Assembly: GCF_963678635.1 (NCBI RefSeq)
Contig: NC_087062.1
Span: 80,355,200 to 80,419,199, forward strand
Direction: 5' to 3'
Source: Symsagittifera roscoffensis
Lineage: Eukaryota > Xenacoelomorpha > Acoela > Convolutidae
Length of the DNA: 64,000 nucleotides
The position numbers were made by a program, and so were the translations under genes. A model generated the notes under the pieces. It was not told the origin of the DNA and made no database searches. It saw only the letters and a program-made list of their open reading frames with translations. Positions 35,916 through 47,329 of this stretch are shown in pieces (positions within the stretch are counted from its first letter, which is position 1; every line of letters starts with the position of its first letter).

Positions 35916-37463
35916 GTGAAACGTGAACAACCTGTCATTGAAAACCACTTCCACGTAAATGAACTGAATTCTCATTATAATAATATTAGCACTAATCTCG
36001 TAAACACGCAGCCTCAAATCTATGACACACAAGGTTACCAACTTCCTGTTGTTCATGTACGCCAGGTGTTTAATTACATATCAAAGTTGAAAAAAACTAC
36101 TGTTGGCCCTGACGGTCTGCCGTATTGGTTATACCGTGAAAACGCCCATATTCTAGCAGAGCCCTTGACGCACACTTTTAATCTGTCTTTATCAAGTACG
36201 GTTTTTCCTGAAACTTGGAAAATTGGTTGCATAAAGCCTATTCCGAAGTGCCCCCGTCCATCTAAGTTTTCTGACCTGCGGCCTATTTGTCTGACTCCTA
36301 TTATTGCTCGTGTGTTTGAGCGAATTGTCTTTGACAGCTTTGTATCTGAGCAATATCACTCAACCCTGTCGAACGATCAGTTCGGTTTTCGAAAAGGTTC
36401 CTCAACTACGTGCGCGCTTATCAAGCAACTAAACGATGTGTTCTACATCTGTTCAGAAAATGACTACGTTCGAATCATCACTCTTGATTTAAGCAAATCG
36501 TACGACTCTATTTCTCATCGTGCTATTATTGATGGATTTCATAAGTCTCATTATAACCCCTTTCTTATAAACTGGTACAACAATTTTCTTTCTGGTCGCG
36601 TTCATTCGACTCTTGTAAACGATCAACTATCTCGTGAACTAGAACTAACTAACAGTCAAGGCGTTCCGCAAGGGACAGTAAACGGACCACCGCTTTTCAA
36701 CAGTGGTACAAATGACATATCAGTCACAACTGACATTCCTGAAAGACGGTGTAGATTCACTAAATTCGCTGACAATTTTACCCCATTTGTCGTAGGTCGC
36801 ATAGGTGAACATGACTACGCCAGTGACGTTATTAATGCACTCGAAGTCCAGTTTAACTCCAAAAACTTGACGCTGAATGACGGTAAAACAAAAGAGGTTC
36901 TGTTATCGTTTAAAAAAGGTCAACAACCTAGAACTATTCCTGGAACTGAACGTGTGACGTCGCGAAAGATACTCGGTGTCATATTTGACGAAAATCTGTC
37001 GTTCAAGGAGCACGTTACTGCTATCTGCAAAGCGTCAGTCCCATGTTTATATCTTTTGTTGCGCCTCAAACGTCTGAACTATACAGCGGAAGAGCAGAAA
37101 TTACTTTATAATTCTTTGTTGATATCTCTACTATCTTACTGCGCGTCTGTTTGTGGTGGTACTTATTCATATTTACTAGATCAAATAGACCGAGTTCAGA
37201 ACAAAGCACGATTTTGTGGTATTATTGACGAAATTGAACCTATTTGCGAAATTATCCGCAAATCTGACCAGGCCTTGCTACGCAAAATAACCGAGACCGG
37301 GTATCGGCATCAGCTATATCATCTCCTACCACGCAGAACGGATTATGCCGCGGATACGCTGCGACCCAGATACGCTGGAGTTATGAAGACTAAATTGGAA
37401 AAACAACTTTCCCTGTATTTTCCCTTCGAGAATTTTAAGAGGAGTGTTCACTTAAATTTGTAA
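35916..37463 (+). CDS. LINE reverse transcriptase ORF (515 codons)
   Basis: A long uninterrupted frame. Order of blocks: KKTTVGPDGLPYWLYRENA; WKIGCIKPIPKC..FSDLRPICLTP; NDQFGFRKGSSTTCAL; LDLSKSYDSISH (motif A); QGVPQGTVNGPP (motif B); FTKFADN (motif C); KILGVIFDENLSFKEH; and a C-terminal region ending near LEKQLSLYFPFENFK. The family's motif C is usually F/YADD; here the second aspartate is asparagine, and motif B has NGPP where LGPL is usual. The ORF is therefore open but probably catalytically dead or recently decayed. ATG 35916 is only the first in frame; ORF2 really starts with the endonuclease near 33974. Confidence 0.9.
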   Translation: MKREQPVIENHFHVNELNSHYNNISTNLVNTQPQIYDTQGYQLPVVHVRQVFNYISKLKKTTVGPDGLPYWLYRENAHILAEPLTHTFNLSLSSTVFPETWKIGCIKPIPKCPRPSKFSDLRPICLTPIIARVFERIVFDSFVSEQYHSTLSNDQFGFRKGSSTTCALIKQLNDVFYICSENDYVRIITLDLSKSYDSISHRAIIDGFHKSHYNPFLINWYNNFLSGRVHSTLVNDQLSRELELTNSQGVPQGTVNGPPLFNSGTNDISVTTDIPERRCRFTKFADNFTPFVVGRIGEHDYASDVINALEVQFNSKNLTLNDGKTKEVLLSFKKGQQPRTIPGTERVTSRKILGVIFDENLSFKEHVTAICKASVPCLYLLLRLKRLNYTAEEQKLLYNSLLISLLSYCASVCGGTYSYLLDQIDRVQNKARFCGIIDEIEPICEIIRKSDQALLRKITETGYRHQLYHLLPRRTDYAADTLRPRYAGVMKTKLEKQLSLYFPFENFKRSVHLNL

Positions 37464-37549
37464 ACATGTATTGGATGTATTATCCGATATAAATAAAAGT
37501 TTTGTTGTTGTTGTTGTTGTTTATCTTCAACGTACAGTTTATGAAAAAA

Positions 37550-38150
37550 CATCTGGAATCTGAAACTAATTATATTACAGGAATTTTTTTTAAGTTTCAA
37601 ACGTTGGAGAAACTATGTGCATCGACAGGACTTTTACAATGAACTAATCTAAATGACGATAAAACATAATGGTACGAATTTTATATACAATAATTTACAT
37701 TCATTTTGGTTCTAAGCCATCATGTTGATAAATAAGCTAATCACAGCTGCCATTTGAAAATTTTTAGATAAAAAACTTTTAAGCTCCAAAAATTATTCAA
37801 AAATTTGTAATTTATTTGTCTGGAAGTTTCTCAGTCATAATTTCGATATGGACATGTACTTATCAATGAAAAAAAAAATTGGGACTAAATTTTCAGTGTC
37901 AAGTCCCTGCTTCTAAACTCTTCGCGCGTGTTCAAGCCCGGTTTCTTCTTCCCTGATTTGAACTGCCTCTAATAGTGATTTAGGTTGGTTATTCGACCTA
38001 TCTATAATTGTCCAAATAACCAGCCAAATGATCTTCTAGAAATTTTTGCTAAAAGTGAATTTCAAACGTTTTCGCAACTATGTGCATTGTCAGGATTTTT
38101 ACAATAAACTAATCTAAATGACGATAAAACATCAATTTACCAATGTTATT
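37550..38150. repeat. Repeat G and 3' flank of the decayed ORFs
   Basis: TTTCAAACGTT-G-GAAACTATGTGCAT and AATCTAAATGACGATAAAACAT recur at 38050, 40660 and 45920. The 37.9-kb part with CTTCGCGCGTGTTCAAG and TCGACCTATCTATAA matches 46260-46360. No gene was seen. Confidence 0.7.
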
Positions 38151-38159
38151 TACAATAAA

Positions 38160-40452
38160 GCTTCCTCGAGAGCTTTCCTCATTTGTTCAACGGCTTTGTC
38201 TCACGAGGTTTGCCCTAATTTTTTTGCATATGCCTCTGCCGCGGTTTCTATTTCACATAAAATCTCACCTAATGTTTTCAAGTTTTTCAATTATAGAGTG
38301 AAACGTCTATATCAGCCAAACAAAGAGGTTCTAAAAATCTGTCTCTATGTAACAATCGCCCGGAAGTACATATCGACGGAAAATACAACTAGGTTCTAAA
38401 ACGACTGGCTAGCGTCTAAACACATCTCTGCATGCTTTTCACCGTCTCTGCCAAAGCCAGTTCTTTTTGGTGGTCTTTCTAACATCGGGTCGACAAAAAC
38501 GTTACTGTTTCCGGCTTTGGTCAAAAAACTCAAATTAACTTAACTATATGCAAGAATAGTGAGCTCATGGCTGGGTCTCAGTATCCCCAAACCACGAGGT
38601 CACTCCTAAAAACAGAGTTACTACTATTTATTATATTTTTATTGTTTTTGTTCAGTTGATAAAATTCATCATCTCCATCGAAAATGGATCAACCCTTTCC
38701 CTCACTCCTAGCTTCTCATTCTCTGAAAACGAATCTGGATGTTAATTAAATTCAACTCAGGACATGACCAGGAAGCTAAAAGTTTATATAAAACAGTCCG
38801 AGTCTTGGGCCCGAGACCCATCCGGATTCTGGAATGCGGGGAAATAGTACTCCTGTTTCTTTCCGGAAGGCTGGACACGTCGTCCCAATACCCTTCCTCG
38901 TTCGTGTGAATTGCTCGGTAACGAGTGTAGCGGCACAATCGTTACAACTCGGAGCTGTTTCTGACAATTTCCAGTTAAAACTTCAATCTGTCGTTATTTT
39001 ATCGTAGTTGTTTTCACTGCAACTTTTGTTTGTTTTTCTTCCGTTCTTTGTTCCAAAATAGCCTTTTTAACATTTCTCAGAAATGTGACGTTACAATTCG
39101 AATTTTTTTAAATTAACATGTCAGTCAACACCATCCCTTCCCGATTTGTCTAATCGTTCAAATAACGTCGCTAATCTGTTATAACCATCAACCTTCCAAG
39201 TTAGCTGCTCTTTTTCTTCTCCATAAAAATTCGAATGCGAAACTGCATTTTCGTACATTCTTGTCGAATGTCACACTAATTGGATGCTTCGGATCCCTTG
39301 ACTGCTTTTCATGTACCAGTCCAGGCTGTTCAAAGTTGTCAAGCAACTTAACTGCTTAATTTTTCCCCCAAGTGGGCCACCTTGTCTCGCGGATATTACT
39401 TCTAAATTTTTTCTATGGTTTTCTGAGGTTGTCTTTATGCTTGCATCAGTTTGACCCCCCACCAAACGGAAAACGGATGCTCACAGTTGTTCTTCAATTT
39501 TTTTCTTCACCAGCAATCGACTTTCACTACCTTCCGCTCACATTTTTTTTGTCCTTATCAGCCCTAGACGTCTCAGTCTCAGTTGAAAGTTACGCACGAC
39601 TTGGTCCAAAAAAACCGGGGAGACTTAACTTCAAAAAGTCCAGTAATAAATAGTTTTTTGAAACACTCTCTCAGAATTTTTGTCTATGTACAGATATTCG
39701 AACTTTTCGAAGAATTTTAAAAAATCTAAAACAATTTTCCTAGTTAGTTTTCTCTATTTTTTTTTCTGAGCCGAACAGTTGGCAAAAGTACTGTGGTCAC
39801 TTTTTTACAGGCCACAATTACTAAAATTCACAAGGTACAAAACAAAACAATTCAGAGTCACCTCACTCCTGTCTTTGAAGCGCAGACTCTTCCTCTGCCT
39901 TCGGCTTCTGCTCACGTCTCGGTTTCGCCTTTATCCTTGTCGGCGATGGTCTCTGTTGCTTGCTCCTAGTTTTGCCAATCATTCCTGCCAGTCATTTTTT
40001 TTGTGCCAATTTCTGTTGCAGAGGTTTCAGCTGCAATTTTTGCACACTGATGCAGCTATAAATCTTTTTTGAGCTGATCCAGGTCGTTCTGTTTGCTCTT
40101 GGAGAGTAGCCGTTTTGTGGCCGTTCAGTATCGAGCAGCTGACTAGAGAAGTCGGGTGTTCCTTCGACGATCGCCAATATCAGATACTTTTTCAACTTCA
40201 AATTGCCTGTCAGCTCTTCGAGAAAGGCTGGGCGAAAGTTCTACTAATATGGCTGTTGATGGCGTTGTTCAACATGTCGTGCCACACCACCACTTTCTCT
40301 TTTTCACTGGACTCTCTTTCAGTAAACTACGAAAATTTTTGCACGGACCAGCAGGTTATTGTCGACGGATAATTCAGGGATTCCTGGAATAATGCTCTCG
40401 TACTGCTTTATCTCACTTCTATCGAGGATGTTGATGTGGAACAGGGAGCTGG
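38160..40452 (-). pseudogene. Decayed repeat-borne ORFs, copy A (perhaps Penelope-like)
   Basis: Read on the minus strand from 40452: SLFHINILDRSEIKQYESII, then NNLLVRAKIF, then VVVWHDMLNNAINSH. Near 39890 follows a basic coiled-coil-like stretch (RREQKPKAEEES), and near 39460 QTDASIKTTSENHRKN. After the inserted transposon comes ETAAEAYAKKLGQT. The same peptides in part recur in copy B (45850-47310). I recognise the pattern as a repetitive ORF pair of invertebrate genomes. The second part recalls the N-terminal region of Penelope-type reverse transcriptases, but I see no RT catalytic motifs here, so the assignment is tentative. Several stops and frameshifts. Confidence 0.5.
38348..39275. mobile_element. 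Non-autonomous DNA transposon, copy 2 (928 bp, TSD CTA)
   Basis: Begins TGTAACAATCGCCC and ends with the inverse of TGTGACATTCGAC; flanked by CTA on both sides. The paralogous segment at 46550-46575 lacks it and has one TTA at the same point, a true empty site. It shares with copy 1 a GCTAGCGTCTAAAC block, a CATCATCTCCATCGA block and the central hairpin (here 38919-38946). Confidence 0.9.
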
Positions 40453-40654
40453 CTGTTACAAAATGAAACCTTTTGGTAACTCAAAAAAACTGCCATATGC
40501 TACATGTCGATAGAGAAACACCTAATGAAGTTACCATTCTTTAATAGAAACCATCAAAATATAAGATACTGGCATTTTAATTGGGAACAAATGAGAATTT
40601 TAAGCTCTTCGTTTTTTAAAAAAAAATGACAAGTAAAATTGAAGAAAAGTTTGA

Positions 40655-40940
40655 TAAAAAGTCATTTTCAAACTTTTTTGCAACAACGTGCATCGTCAGA
40701 TTTTTTAAAATATACTAATCTTAATAAGGATAAAACATCACTTTACAATTTGTGTTCACAATAAGTCACATACATTTTAGTTCTAAACTAGCAGGTTAAA
40801 AAATTTGCAAATCAGAATTGCCCTCTAATTATTATTCAGTTTGAATCAATTTTAACCGGTAAAAAATAAAAGATTTTTAATTAATTTGTCTGGAGAAATC
40901 TGAGTCATGATTTGGATTTAGACATGTAGGTTTTTGAACA
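40655..40940. repeat. Repeat G, further copy
   Basis: TTTCAAACTTTTTTGCAACAACGTGCATCGTCAG with the GATAAAACATCACTTTACA and CATACATTTTAGTTCTAA blocks, as at 37595 and 45920. The following 40941-41209 is AT-rich without visible features. Confidence 0.65.
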
Positions 40941-41209
40941 AACACATATATCTAAACTACTAAGCACCATATAATAGAGCGCTTCCAATTATATTTTGTT
41001 CTTGTTTGTTTTTCTTAACTGGTAGACGTCTGAAAAGTTTTTTTTTCAACGTCAATTAGTATTATTTGGTTGTTAGGGGATTTGCCTTTTGTTTGATAAT
41101 GTTCACTTAGTTGATGATTCGGATAATCTAATTTGATATAGGCTGGTAATCAGTTTTTATGAATTGTGCAGATATGACACAAAATTGTCCAATCTAGCTG
41201 TTGGAAAAA

Positions 41210-42400
41210 AGGCAATGACCAACGGCTGTTTGAAAACAGCCAATGAACGCAAAGAAGCAGAAATGAACAATGATTTTAAAAAAAAAATCACATTTCGAAT
41301 TTCAAAGAAAGAAGATATTGCCCTAATGCACTTTGAATTTTAAGACGAATTTATGATTAAAAATATTTTGAGAAAGTTGATTCCATTAGAGAGAACTGGA
41401 TCTTATGGTAGTGTGCCAGTCGGTCATACGAAGAAAGTTTGAGTTGTTCTTGGTTCAAATGGAATTTGTCTCAAAACATCTGAAACACAAAGTCAAGAAT
41501 AAAAACATACGAATTAACCTTTGCGGCAAGGTGGTTAGCAAATCAGGCGATTGTCAAAATGCTACTCGCAATATGTACGTGAATACAAAATTTGAGTAGG
41601 ATTGGCTGGTTCCTGATAGAGAGCAAGATAGAGAGCGAATAGGTGAGTGCTACATTGGGAGTAAGAGGAACCTTGACTTACATAAAATTTCCAGTTATGT
41701 TTACATTACCCAATAGTGTCTGGGATTAATTACCGAGTTTTTGTCTCAATGTGAGTACCTGAATTTAATTACTCGAGTGCATTTTATCTAGTCATGTTGA
41801 AGTGAGGCGAGTTTCAGGTTGATCCATCTGAAATAAATTAAAAGTACACTGTACAATAAATTCTAATGTTGATTATTTTAAGGTCCCAACGCTGTTTAGT
41901 GGTTTGCTTGTTTTTTTTGGATATTTAGAGACCTTAGCCACGGGGACGTACTTATTTCTACTTAGAATTGGGGTAATTTGGTAGCGGCCTTTAAGCTGAA
42001 ACGATTCTAAAAATTCATGTCATAAGCAAACTGCAAATTGGCTCCGATTGATTGAGGTACAAAAGCACAGAAGATAGTGTACTTTTTTTGAAAATGAAAA
42101 TTAATATACTTTATTAATAAAACTAAATCATATACGTTTTTTGCGCTCTTCCTTGTTCGTTATTGAAGGGCGTTTTTGAAAAGATATTTCCCTACTTTTT
42201 AGCACATTAACATGAGATGAACTCAAAACGTGCATGTATACCTAACAAAAAAGATCAATGGATTTTTATGTTTAAATGCATATCTGTCGTTCTTAAAACA
42301 CTTTTAGGATTTTTTTTCGAAAAAAATTGATTAAAAAAATAACCAAAAATCTATAGAAAAATTCACTGCGTTCAGTGATTCTTTGTAATTTCATTTACAT
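41210..42400 (+). repeat. Repeat A, copy split by a LINE fragment
   Basis: A-type sequence runs 41210-41403 and resumes about 42090-42400 (TTTTTTGCGCTCTTCC, CATTAACATGAGATGAACTC, CACTGCGTTCAG). The piece between is LINE-derived. It leads directly into a TMTC3 exon 1 copy. Confidence 0.7.
41404..42085 (+). mobile_element. LINE fragment (same family as 32418-37520)
   Basis: From GTGTGCCAGTCGGTCATA to about TTGAGGTACAAAAGCACAGA it follows 32935-33770 of the larger LINE, with internal deletions. It covers the end of ORF1 and the spacer before ORF2. The 64-codon ORF here (41405-41599) is not the ORF1 frame and has no support. Confidence 0.8.
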
Positions 42401-42567
42401 TTTCCTTGTTGTTCCCAAAAATGTTTTGAAAAACAGATCGGTCGAGGCGCTTGAGCTTCTCAGATTGTAGTTCTTTATTATTGCAGCGTTGTCGCCGAAC
42501 ACGGACCTACATCAGAGACTAGTAACAGAAGCAAAAAGCAACTGCAAACCGAATGGCTGTAACTCAT
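42400..42567 (-). pseudogene. Degenerate TMTC3 exon 1 copy (1 of 3)
   Basis: The minus strand keeps ATG 42567 (MSYSHSVCS) and then, after a shift, AAIIKNYNLRSSSASTDLFF, against [20 protein letters not shown] in the gene. A stop and frameshift lie in the middle and the donor is not kept. Flanking repeat A is on the same side as at the real exon. Confidence 0.85.
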
Positions 42568-43290
42568 ACTGAACCTAAACTTCACTTAAAAATTTCAAAA
42601 ATTCAATTCATCTTTAGTCTTACACTAAAAATGAATTGTAGGTACGTTGCTAAAACAAAATTAAAAAAATGAATAACGTTTAACAATAAAGTGATTTGAG
42701 ACAACTACAAGATTACGAATTTAAAGTTTTTTTGCAATTTTTTTGAAAGTATGACTTTTGACAATTTTTGAAAAAATCATAGAAAACATCATATCGCTAA
42801 GACTAGAAGGATTTGGGCGATCATATTTGGAGGCAAGAATTGCAACCCTGAGAGTACCATGACAATGTCCAACTACAGAGTCTGGATATTCAATTTTTGT
42901 GAATTTTTTTTTCCTGGAAGAATTTGAAAAAATCTGCATTTGTCGTATCTCAATAACAAAAAGAAAATTTATCCTTAAACATGAAAAAAAATTTTCCTCG
43001 AACAAGCAAATATATTTTGTTAAGAAAGCTTGAGCATGGCGAGATAGTGTAGCCCGCATTTAAAAACGTTCCAAATTTAATTGTATCCAATGATGTAGCG
43101 TTCGGGAGCACATTATGATCTCGTATGATACCAAAATGTTGGAGCTCTCATAGAAAACCGATTTCACAAAAGCTAGTATAATTTTTGTTGGAAAATGCGT
43201 TTTTATTTCGATAATGATCACGTATGAAATGCTTTGAATATTGTAAAATGATTTGAGTTTTTGCTTAGGTTTGTATTTCTAGTAGTTGGA
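42568..43290. repeat. Repeats D (partial), B and C
   Basis: D-like sequence at 42620-42700, a B unit at 42770-42900 (GGAGGCAAGAATTGCAAC, GAGAGTACCATGACA) and C at 43030-43240 (GAGCATGGCGAGATAGTG, GCGTTCGGGAGCA). Confidence 0.7.
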
Positions 43291-44770
43291 AAATAGTCAA
43301 GGACCAGCAGGCTGCTGGAAAGCAGTCAGAGAACGCAAGGACGCAGAAAAAAAACTAAATCAGATTTTAATAAAGTTCCACTTTTTGAATTTCAAAATAG
43401 AAAATTTAGTGCTCTAAATCTTCTTGAATATCAAAAAGAATTTTTGATTGACAATTTTTTTAAATGAAATTGATTAAACTACAAAAAACTGGATCTTAAA
43501 TTATTTTTGATTCTGCTAGGAATCTTAAAAACTAAAATCCACCATCAAAACTATAAATCGTTTACGTTTTTTGTTCCACTTCATTCGTTATAGAAGATCA
43601 TTTTTGTAAAGCTAGTTTGCCTTTTTCAATTCGCAGATGAATTTGAATTGAACTCAAATCGTGCATTTATAACTAATTGCATTCAAAAATGAATTAACGA
43701 AGGACTACAATCAAACAATATAATTAATTGTAAGAAAAACTTAAAATTATTTCACCCAATTTTTCCACAGGCTAACCCTGTTTTTTTCCAAGTATTTTTA
43801 ACAAAAAATTCATGTAGTGCACATCCGGGGCTCAAAAGTTTCAACAACTCTTGTAAAATCATTTATATTAGATAGATATTGGAAAATGCAGGGTTGCTAT
43901 TTTGAAATTTTTTTGAAAAATTGATTTTTATCCAATTTTTCGAAATTGAAAAATGAAATAATAACGGCTTAAAATTGTAAGCTTGAAATAAAAGGCTTAG
44001 AGACTAAAAGTAATTAAGAAGTCGCATTCGGGCGTAAGAAATGCAATTCTTGAGAGTACTTTCACAGTACCAAATTTGCAACTTCAAATTTTCTATTTCC
44101 AACTTAACTTTTCAAAAACTTTTTTTGAAAAACCTATAAAAAGGTCATTTTACGAAAAATGCAAGAAATTGACCAGTCACAATTGGAGGCAAGACTTTCA
44201 ACCCCTAGTAGTACCCTTAGAGTACCCAATTACAGAACTGAATATTTCAATTTTTTTTTTCAAATTTTTTAAATGTACGATTTTTGAAAACTTTAAAGAA
44301 TGTCATAAAAAATCATCATCTCGAAATTACAAGGTTACAAGGTTTTGAACATTCCTAATCGAAGGCGAGAATTGCAACGTTTATTAATCCAACTACAGAG
44401 TCTTGAATTTTATTTTTTGGAAATATTTTTATTTCTTTCCCGGGAAAATTTTAGGAAGTCTCAGAAATTGTCGTATCTCGTAAGCTAAAAGAGTTTGCTT
44501 TTTCGTTGAGCATGCAAAACTATTACATTGATAAACTTAAACATGGCGAGATAGTGAAGCCCGCGCTTAATTTGAAAATAGTTTAAATTGTATTACACGA
44601 TGGAGCGTTCGGGAGTATGTTATGTTCTCGTATGTTGATCCAAATTGGTGCAGCTCTCGTAGAAAACCGTTTTCACAAAAACTAGTATAGTTTTTCTGCT
44701 TTCATGTCAATTATCTTCACTTATGAAATGCTTTGGATCATGTAAAATGGTTTGAGTTGGTAATAATTTT
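43290..44770. repeat. Repeats A, F, B and C (unit without exon copy)
   Basis: A at 43290-43690, a D-like scrap near 43750, F at 43811-43890 (GTGCACATCCGGGGCTC), B units at 43985-44400 and C at 44540-44700. No exon 1 copy lies between this A and F, unlike the neighbouring units. Confidence 0.7.
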
Positions 44771-45260
44771 TTTAAAAAGTTGTTGGAAAACAGTCAAATA
44801 ACGCAAAGAAACGAAAAAAAAAACACTGAAGTTTTTTAAAAGAAATATTTCACTTTTCGAATTTCAATGTAAAAAGGGTGGTGGCTCTTGTTTTTTTTAA
44901 ATTTCCAAACAATTTTGATTGTCTCTTTTTCTCTTTTGATTTAACTACAGAAGTTATGATTGCACTAAATCTGAAAGATAAAATCTTCTTTTGAAACTAT
45001 AAAAATTTCACGTTTTTTTTGCGCCAATTCCTGATTCGTTTTAGCGAGCGATTTTGTAGAGCTAACTTGCCTAATTTTAGCAGATGAATTTGAATTGAAC
45101 CAAAACGTGCAATAATACGTAAGTGCATCTATAAGTTCATTTTTATATATGAATGCACATCTATATATATCAGAGCGCTTCAAGATTTTTCCTGAAAAGA
45201 ACAAAAAAAATAACCAAGAACTATATAGAACTCCTGACTACGTTCAGTTACTCTTAAAAA
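44770..45260 (+). repeat. Repeat A, copy
   Basis: A full A copy (AACAGTCAAATAACGCAAAG to GACTACGTTCAGTTACTC) leading straight into the next exon 1 copy. Confidence 0.75.
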
Positions 45261-45267
45261 GACCACT

Positions 45268-45440
45268 TGCGCTTTTCATTGCTGTTCCCCAAAAATAATT
45301 GAAAAATGTATCAATTTCGGCAATTGAGCTTCTCAGGATGTCATTTTGTTTTTATTTGCAGCGCCGTCGTCAAAAAAGAACCACACCCGAAACTAGTAGC
45401 AAAGCCAAGAAAACTAAAATTAAACTGGATTGAGTTGATA
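45268..45440 (-). pseudogene. Degenerate TMTC3 exon 1 copy (2 of 3)
   Basis: The minus strand keeps VWFFFDDGAA-like and [12 protein letters not shown] peptide blocks of exon 1. The start codon is lost, stops intervene, and the donor position has GCAAGT instead of GTAATT. Confidence 0.85.
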
Positions 45441-45639
45441 CCTAACCTAAAACATCAAACTGCAAAATTTAACCTGTTAATTTTGAAACTGCAAAATTTA
45501 ACCTGTTTAGTTGCAACGTACACTGCAAGTATTGACAAAGTATATCAATTGGGTATCTAGTTGCAAAATGCTCACCAAAGGAGATCAAAATCCTACACTA
45601 TGTAGAAGAAAAAATTTGAAAACGGATCTAGTTGTACAT

Positions 45640-45870
45640 TCATGCTGTTCACCAATGCATTCACCAACAACAACCCTTTATTATCTAAAATCGTAGTTTG
45701 AAAATAAATGTATGTATATTGCTAAAACAAAATAAAATTATCAATTATTATCTAACAGTGGAAGGAAGTAAGACAACCTCACGTAAGATCAAATACACTT
45801 AAAATTATCACCCAATTTTTCCACAGGCTGCCTTTGTTTTATCTTCCAGGTACAGTTTAGAAAAACATCT
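45640..45870. repeat. Repeat D, single copy
   Basis: TTCATGCTGTTCACCAATGCATTC, TTGCTAAAACAAAAT, TTTTTCCACAGGCTGCC and TTATCTTCCAGGTACAG. It is the uninterrupted equivalent of the D unit split by the LINE at 32418/37520. Confidence 0.75.
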
Positions 45871-47310
45871 CACACTGAAAATAATTGTTTTACAGGAATT
45901 TTGATATGAGTAAGTTTCAAACGTTCAAGAAACTATGTGCGTTGTCAAGATCATTCCAAGAAAATAATCTAAATGACAATAAAACATCAATTTACACATT
46001 CTGTACACAATATTTCACATAGATTTTGGTTTTTAAGCCATCATGTTAAAAAATACCCAATCACAGTTGCCCTCCTAAATTATTCAAATTAAAACAATTT
46101 TGAACTTCTCAAATTGAATAAAAGATTTTGAGATAACTTCTGTGGAATTTTCTGATACATTATTTCAAAACGAGTATGTACGTTTCTGAAAAAAAAATAC
46201 AATTAAAGTTTGGGTCAAGTTTTTGGGTAAATGTTTTTTGTGTCAAGTCCCTGATTTTAAACTCTTCGCGCGTGTTCAAGCTCAGTTTTTCTTCCCTGAT
46301 ATGTACTGCCTCTAGTGATATTTTTTAAATTAGGTTGTTCGACCTATCTATAACTAATCAGCTAACCAGCAAATTTATCTTTTTGATTTTTTCTCGTTTG
46401 TTCAACGGCTTTGTCTCTCGGAGTTTGCCCTATTTTTTTTGCATATGCCTCTGCCGCAGTTTCTGTTTCACATAATGCTTCATCCGATGTCTTTTGACTT
46501 TTCAACTGCTAGAGGAAAACTTCTAAAGCAGCCAAAAAATGCGTTTCGAAAAATTTGTCTTTAATTGGATGCTTCGGATATCTTGACTGCTTACCATGTA
46601 CCCATCTAGGCAGTTCAATGTTGTCAAGCACCTTAACTGATTAATATTTTTGCCCCAAGTGGTCCATCTTGTCTCGCGGACAGTCTTTCTAATTTTTTCT
46701 CTGGTTTTCTGAAGTTTTATTCAAACTTGCATCAACTTGACGCCTCAGAAAACGGAAAACGAATGCCCACAACTGTTCGTGGACATCTTTCTGCTCCAGC
46801 TTTTGGGCTTTCACTACCATCTACTCATATGTTTCCTGTCCTTATTAGTCCTAGATGTCTTAGTCCTCAGAAGTTTCAGCTGAAAGTTATGAACGACTTA
46901 GTCCAAAAAAAACGTTGTCGAGGAACCTTTCAAAAAGTCCGGAATTAGATTGTCATTTGAAAACTTTCACAGAAACTTTTGTCTATGTCCATTTAACTGA
47001 ACTTTTCAAACATTTTTATATAAATTAACATAATCTTTCAAATTCTTACTGGAATATTTGTCTTAGCCAAACAGCATGCAAAAGTACTTTTGTTATTGTT
47101 TTGCACGCCACGAGTAAAAAACTCATAAAGTCACAAAGCAAAACAGTTCACACTCACCTCAACATTTTCGTAGAAGCCCAGACTCTTCCTCTGCCTTCAG
47201 TTTCTGCTCGCGTCTTGCTTTTGCCTTCATCTTTGTCTGCGGTGGTCTCTGTTGGTTGCCCTTGATTTTGCCAATCAGTCCTGCCAGTTTTTTTGTGTGC
47301 CAATACCATT
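45850..47310 (-). pseudogene. Decayed repeat-borne ORFs, copy B
   Basis: A paralogous segment of 37550-40070 without the transposon. Read on the minus strand from 47310: KAKARREQKLKAEEES; then LWAFVFRFLRRQVDASLN and KTSENQRKN; IELPRWV; then KHPIKDKFFETHFLAALEVF, one stop, and ALCETETAAEAYAKKIGQTP, RDKAVEQTRKN. Longer frames survive than in copy A. Tentatively the N-terminal part of a Penelope-like ORF; catalytic RT motifs are absent. A GTGAGT donor-like site follows the basic stretch at about 47150. Confidence 0.55.
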
Positions 47311-47329
47311 TGTCACCAACAAAATAAAA

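Larger units (their letters stand above)
32418..37520 (+). mobile_element. CR1/L2-like non-LTR retrotransposon (LINE)
   Basis: The element is about 5.1 kb, of which 924 bp is a later insert, leaving about 4.2 kb. The order is 5' region, ORF1 remnant, apurinic-type endonuclease, reverse transcriptase, AATAAA, and a short TTG-repeat tail at 37497-37520. The ends are set by comparison with intact D repeats: the interrupted unit reads GCCACTGT before it and TTATCTTC after it. It lies head to head with TMTC3, about 370 bp upstream of that gene's start codon. A second, 5'/middle fragment of the family is at 41404-42085. Confidence 0.85.
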
